DNA from: a virus
Strand: one strand, 5' to 3'
Virus record (IMG/VR): IMGVR_UViG_3300042344_000316
Location: 1-42,538 of that record
Length of the DNA: 42,538 bases
Below, one piece after another: positions 38,957 through 42,538 of this stretch (position 1 is its first letter; every line of letters begins with the position of its first letter). The position numbers and the translations under genes were made by a program. The notes beneath the pieces are model-generated. The model had not been told where the DNA came from. It saw only the letters and a program-made list of their open reading frames with translations, and ran no database searches.

Positions 38957-40836
38957 TGTACGAGTATCCGCCTAACGCGGAGCGTGTCGGGTACGACGAT
39001 GGGCTCCCCAAGCAGTCACTGGGTGACATGCGGGCACTGTATAACCGGATGAAGGCCCGGTACGGTGAGCGCGATCAGCGCATGCAGAACGTTCTCGCGG
39101 TCCGCCAAGGCCGTATGCGGGACGTGTACCCGGATCTGTTCCCCGAGGGGCCGTTTGATCGGGGCATTGTCGCGAACATGGTTGATGTCGCGGCCCGTGA
39201 CTTGGCCGAGGTGCTTGCACCGATGCCGTCGTTCAACTGCGCGAGCGCGAAAATGGTGTCGGATACGGCTCGAGAGTTCGCGGAGAAGCGGACCCGCATC
39301 GTCAACGGCTACCTGTCCTACTCGGACGTGCAGCGCCAGATGTACACGGCAACGGACCGCTACTTCACGTACGGTTTCGTGCCGTCAATGATCGAGGTGG
39401 ATCTGGATGAGCGGATGCCACGCATCCGTTTCCTTGACTCCATTGGCGCGTACCCGATCCGTGACCGTTGGGGCCAGGTCAGTGGGGCGTTCTTCTCGTT
39501 CTACAAGTCCCGCGACGAGCTGGAAGCCATGTACCCGGACCGGGTCAGCGCCCTAGGACGCCCATCGAGCGGCAATGACCTCATTGAGGTGGTCCGCTAC
39601 CACGACCGGTTCGTGGACACGATCTTCCTTCCCGGTCGCGACGGTGTCGTGCTGGAGTCCGCGAAGAACCCCATCGGCGAGGTGCTGGTGGAGTGGACGC
39701 AGCGCCCCGGCGTGGACGATGACATGCACGGCCAGTTCGATGACGTGCTCGCCGTCCAGGTCGCCAAGGCCCGGTTCGCACTGCTCGCACTGGAGGCGGC
39801 ACAGAAGTCGGTGCAGGCACCTATCGTCCTGCCGCCGGATGCTCAGGAACTTGCTCTGGGACCGGACGCGGTGCTGCGTACCGCGAACGGTGAGAAGGTC
39901 CGCCGTGTCCCCATCGAGGTTCCTCAGGCGGCGTTCGCCCAGCAGGGCGTCCTTGACTCCGAACTGCGTGCCGGTGCCCGCTATCCGGAGGCCCGCAACG
40001 GTCAGATCGACTCGTCCGTGGTCACCGGTCGTGGCGTGCAGGCACTCATGTCCGGGTTCGACACCCAGATCCGCACCGGTCAGGCGATGTTCGCCAAGAC
40101 ATTTGAGCGCCTCGTTGAGAAGGCTCTCATGGTTGATGAGAAGCTGTTCGGGTCGGACACCAAGAGCGTCCGCGGGAACAGCGACGGCACCCCGTACGAG
40201 ATCCGGTACAAGCCTGAGCGGGACATCAAGTCCGACTACACGGTGGATGTGCAGTACGGCCTGATGGCCGGCCTGGACCCGAACCGTGCCCTTGTGTTTG
40301 GCCTGCAGGCCCGCGGTGACCGGCTGATCTCTCGTGACTTCCTGCGCCGCCAGATGCCGTTCGCGTTGAACGCGACGGAAGAGGAGCAGCGTGTCGATAT
40401 TGAGGAGATGCGGGACGCCTTGAAGCAGGCGGTGGCCGGCTACGCGCAGGCCATTCCCGTTCTCGCCCAGAACGGCCAAGACCCCGGTGACATTCTGAAG
40501 CGCCTCGCGGACATCATTGTCGGACGACAGCGTGGCCGCTCCATCGAAGAGGTGGTGCAGGAGGCGTTCGCGCCGGAGGAGATGCCTGAACCGGCAGGGG
40601 TTGAGGCTCCGGGTGCGGAGGCCGCTGGGATGGTCGGCTCCCCCGAGGGTGCTCCCCCTGCCGGTGAGGGCGGCGGTGCCGGACTATCCGATTCGGGTCT
40701 GATGCGTGGTGTTGCTCCTGGTCAGGCCGGTATGGCTGCCGGTGGCCGCCCCGATCTGCAGATGCTGCTCGCCGGTATCGGGTCGAGCGGTCAGGCGAAC
40801 CTGCAGGCGAACGTGTCTCGCCGTCTACCAATCTAG
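38956..40836 (+). CDS. Portal protein, 626 aa
   Basis: ATG in a TGATG overlap with the terminase stop. The protein has the podovirus/siphovirus portal outline: an N-terminal region with MRALYNRMKARYGERDQRMQ, a wing with YFTYGFVPSMIEVDLDER and IRFLDSIGAYPIRDRW, a conserved stretch ARFALLALEAAQKSVQAPIV, then the crown region (VVTGRGVQALMSGFDTQIRT) and a Pro/Gly/Ala-rich C-terminal tail (from about residue 535). Twelve copies would form the DNA channel. Position straight after terminase supports the call. Confidence 0.87.
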   Translation: MYEYPPNAERVGYDDGLPKQSLGDMRALYNRMKARYGERDQRMQNVLAVRQGRMRDVYPDLFPEGPFDRGIVANMVDVAARDLAEVLAPMPSFNCASAKMVSDTAREFAEKRTRIVNGYLSYSDVQRQMYTATDRYFTYGFVPSMIEVDLDERMPRIRFLDSIGAYPIRDRWGQVSGAFFSFYKSRDELEAMYPDRVSALGRPSSGNDLIEVVRYHDRFVDTIFLPGRDGVVLESAKNPIGEVLVEWTQRPGVDDDMHGQFDDVLAVQVAKARFALLALEAAQKSVQAPIVLPPDAQELALGPDAVLRTANGEKVRRVPIEVPQAAFAQQGVLDSELRAGARYPEARNGQIDSSVVTGRGVQALMSGFDTQIRTGQAMFAKTFERLVEKALMVDEKLFGSDTKSVRGNSDGTPYEIRYKPERDIKSDYTVDVQYGLMAGLDPNRALVFGLQARGDRLISRDFLRRQMPFALNATEEEQRVDIEEMRDALKQAVAGYAQAIPVLAQNGQDPGDILKRLADIIVGRQRGRSIEEVVQEAFAPEEMPEPAGVEAPGAEAAGMVGSPEGAPPAGEGGGAGLSDSGLMRGVAPGQAGMAAGGRPDLQMLLAGIGSSGQANLQANVSRRLPI

Positions 40837-40845
40837 GAGTACCTG

Positions 40846-40977
40846 ATGTGCATTTCTTGTGGATGCTGGACGGACACGTCCGGCAAGACCGGTGGCGACG
40901 GTGCGCACGTGGAGGATTCCACGGTGATGCCGAACGTGCCAACAACCAAGTCGCCGCTCAGCGGCATGAACAAGTAG
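40846..40977 (+). CDS. Small Cys-containing protein, 43 aa
   Basis: ATG with AGGAG six bases upstream, nine bases after the portal stop. Begins MCISCGCWTDTSGKTGG with three cysteines, then a polar tail ending SGMNK. Probably a zinc or structural knuckle; similar short proteins follow portal genes in related phages as far as I recall. Function unknown. Confidence 0.65.
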   Translation: MCISCGCWTDTSGKTGGDGAHVEDSTVMPNVPTTKSPLSGMNK

Positions 40978-40988
40978 GGAGATAGTCA

Positions 40989-41126
40989 ATGCCGCAGCCG
41001 AATCAGGGCAAGCCCGCTCCGGGTGCCCCCACGTCGCAGCCGATCATGGACAAGTCCGGCGCTAAGAGCGACCCGCACATTATGACCGGTGTGCACACGA
41101 CCGGGATCAAGGGTTCCGGCAAGTAG
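40989..41126 (+). CDS. Small basic protein, 45 aa
   Basis: ATG with a GGGAGA site upstream. Low-complexity, Pro/Gly/Lys-rich (QPNQGKPAPGAPTSQP), ending GIKGSGK. The end resembles that of the preceding 43-residue protein, which hints at a shared docking tail. No family recognised. Confidence 0.6.
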   Translation: MPQPNQGKPAPGAPTSQPIMDKSGAKSDPHIMTGVHTTGIKGSGK

Positions 41127-41157
41127 TAGTTGACGGTTTCTGGTCGAGGAGGGCGAC

Positions 41158-41433
41158 ATGCGAGGTCTTTCCCGCAATATGCACGCTGTGATCGCGTGGC
41201 AGGACATGCGTGTCGCCCTCACGGCTGAGGACGTGTCGTGGTCGCCGGATGTGGCGGCTGACATGGTGAACCGTCTGCACGAGCTTTGGCACGACACGCT
41301 TCTGGAACTGCATCGTTTCGGGATGCTGGCTAACGACCTTGATGACGATGAGGCCGATGAAGCCGAGTTGGCGTCAGAGCGTGAATTACAGGAACCGCAC
41401 ATTGTGAAGCTGGAGGATGGTGAGGATGGCTGA
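41158..41433 (+). CDS. Acidic helical protein, 91 aa
   Basis: ATG with GAGGAGGG upstream. Contains the helices DVAADMVNRLHELWHDTLLE and an Asp/Glu-rich C-terminus (DLDDDEADEAELASERELQE). It overlaps the next gene start by eight bases. It may be a scaffold-like or assembly factor of the portal region; there is no family match that I can make. Confidence 0.68.
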   Translation: MRGLSRNMHAVIAWQDMRVALTAEDVSWSPDVAADMVNRLHELWHDTLLELHRFGMLANDLDDDEADEAELASERELQEPHIVKLEDGEDG

Positions 41434-41869
41434 GCAGCATGGTGGTCGTCGTACCCCGTCAAATCCGGCTCCCGTTCCGATGCCTGGTGCGTTGTCGCGC
41501 CGCACGGATGGCGGTCCTTCACAGTCCACCGTCCCCATGACGGGGATGGGCTATGGGGAGAACGCGGATTTCAACGATATCCAGTCGTCTGCTCCTATGG
41601 CGGCAGCGCCCACGGTGTCCAATGCGCGAGTGCGGAGATCAAGTCCCACCGGTCAGGGCGCTGCCGCCACTCCCCTGTTCGCTCCGACGGGTTTCCCGGA
41701 TGAGCCGGTGACGGCTGGTGCACCGTTCGGTCCCGGCCCCGGCCCAATGCCGGTCGCCCCGATGCCTACGGCACCTCGACTCAGCGACACGCTGTACAAG
41801 GTTGCTCGTTTCTCAGATGATCCGGCCCTAAATGCCTTGGCAACGCTGTTTGCAAGGCGCGGCCAGTGA
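41426..41869 (+). CDS. Proline-rich virion-region protein, 147 aa
   Basis: ATG at 41426 with GGTGAGG upstream (an ORF start nine bases earlier is unsupported). The protein opens EQHGGRRTPSNPAPVPMPGA and LSRRTDGGPSQ, and continues with repeated Pro/Gly/Ala segments (FGPGPGPMPVAPMPTAP); a short C-terminal helix (YKVARFSDDPALNALATLF) ends it. I have seen this pattern in other phages next to portal genes, without a known role. GTGA overlap with the giant virion gene. Confidence 0.7.
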   Translation: MAEQHGGRRTPSNPAPVPMPGALSRRTDGGPSQSTVPMTGMGYGENADFNDIQSSAPMAAAPTVSNARVRRSSPTGQGAAATPLFAPTGFPDEPVTAGAPFGPGPGPMPVAPMPTAPRLSDTLYKVARFSDDPALNALATLFARRGQ

Positions 41870-42538
41870 GCACGGAATACATGGGCGGCTACTCGGGCAT
41901 TCCTTCACAGAGGGAGCCCGAGGACAAGATCGTTGATCTTGATCCTGCCGAGGATTTCACTCCTGAGCGGGCGTACCTTAATGAGGCGGCTCGCCAGCTT
42001 GACTACAGCGACTCGCGACGGTTCCTAAACCAGAAGGTGTCGCGTGCGCTGGCGCAGCCCCAGCAGCCTCAGGTTGCTGCTCCGGGTGGTCGCGGCGGCA
42101 GGACGGTAACGAACGCCAACGTTCAGGCTTCCTATTACCAGAACATTGCCAACGACCTTGCTGATCGCGAGCAGGCCCGACGGGCGCGTCCCGCCGGCTT
42201 CGCCAACTACGAGTCCGTCAAGACGTTCATTGACATGGCGGCGCGCGAAAACGTTGAACTCAACGCTGATGATGTTGAGAACTTGATGGACTTTGGCGTG
42301 CTTAATGCTGCTGCTGATCAGGCGATCATTGCTCACAAGGCCGGTTTTGAGCCTGGTGTCAAGAACGTATTCTTGACGCTTGAGCAAACAAATCCGATGA
42401 TGGCGGCCATTCTCCCCGAGGTCATCAACGAGAAGTTGATGGAGGCCGTTGAGGATCCCACTTTCGTTGAGAACATTGTTGCTGGAATCGTTGAGGCGGC
42501 GGGGTTTGTCCTTGAGCCGCTGATTGCTGCGAACGAAT
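41866..42538 (+). CDS. Giant virion protein, N-terminal part (continues at 1-5277)
   Basis: GTG in a GTGA overlap with the previous stop; 224 codons lie here, of which the last 42 are repeated at the window start because of the 127-bp overlap. The joined gene has 1,940 codons. The N-terminus is polar (STEYMGGYSGIPSQREPEDK), followed by helices (QASYYQNIANDLADREQARR) and a hydrophobic helix near VAGIVEAAGFVLEPLIAANE. No signal peptide. See the entry at 1-5277 for function. Confidence 0.87.
   Translation, partial: MSTEYMGGYSGIPSQREPEDKIVDLDPAEDFTPERAYLNEAARQLDYSDSRRFLNQKVSRALAQPQQPQVAAPGGRGGRTVTNANVQASYYQNIANDLADREQARRARPAGFANYESVKTFIDMAARENVELNADDVENLMDFGVLNAAADQAIIAHKAGFEPGVKNVFLTLEQTNPMMAAILPEVINEKLMEAVEDPTFVENIVAGIVEAAGFVLEPLIAANE
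42412..42538. repeat. Terminal direct repeat, right copy
   Basis: Identical to bases 1-127. Evidence for a circular or circularly permuted map with a 42,411-bp unit. Confidence 0.93.

Noticed and set aside
39553-40479. 308-codon minus-strand ORF antisense to the portal gene
   Set aside because: Shadow of the portal frame, no start signal and no recognisable domain.

Overview
The window is a complete genome of a tailed bacteriophage that infects an actinobacterium, sampled as a closed circle. Bases 1-127 are repeated exactly at 42412-42538, so the true unit is 42,411 bp, and the gene cut by the window ends (41866 through the junction to 5277) is one 1,940-codon gene. The host group follows from a WhiB-type iron-sulfur regulator (32881-33162), an r1t-type holin, frequent GTG starts with start/stop overlaps, and an attP-like core resembling the 3' end of a tRNA gene. 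A tyrosine integrase indicates a temperate phage.

Layout. (1) Rightward virion module, 37073-42538 continuing into 1-18062: terminase large subunit, portal, four small genes, a giant virion protein, three further structural proteins, scaffold, major capsid protein (N4-gp56-like), a repeat protein, an adaptor, fibre and glycine-rich adhesin genes, and a 638-residue propeller-like tail protein. No tape-measure gene follows the capsid and no tail-chaperone frameshift is visible, so I infer a short-tailed (podovirus-like) particle. (2) Lysis, 17566-18561: a membrane coiled-coil protein, holin and M15 endolysin, then a strong terminator. (3) Lysogeny and control, 18685-21032: zinc protein, integrase (both leftward), tRNA-like attP core, HTH regulator, and about 300 bp packed with palindromes, a promoter and a large hairpin. 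(4) Rightward replication, recombination and modification module, 21033-28644: Cas4/RecB-like nuclease, zinc protein, a tRNA-domain RNA (tmRNA-like candidate), RecA/DnaB-type ATPase, a broken or split C5 methyltransferase, Hjc-like resolvase, acetyltransferase, two-part primase, metallophosphoesterase and a sigma-like HTH protein. (5) Leftward accessory module, 28708-36247: glycosyltransferase, DUF115-like protein, many small zinc-ribbon proteins, an HTH protein, a secreted transglycosylase-like enzyme, WhiB and a GP88-like protein, nearly all coupled by 4-base overlaps. (6) An 825-bp non-coding region, 36248-37072, between the divergent leftward and virion operons, with two perfect inverted DnaA boxes around a run of GC-rich hairpins: the best candidate for an origin or packaging site.

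The modules fit a temperate life cycle. The integrase and repeated TGACCGGTCA operators set the lysogeny decision. The central module would copy, recombine and methylate phage DNA. WhiB, HTH and sigma-like proteins would time transcription. The virion module makes a capsid with a short tail and glycine-rich adhesins, and the holin/endolysin pair releases progeny. Function calls rest on motifs read by eye; no database search was run.
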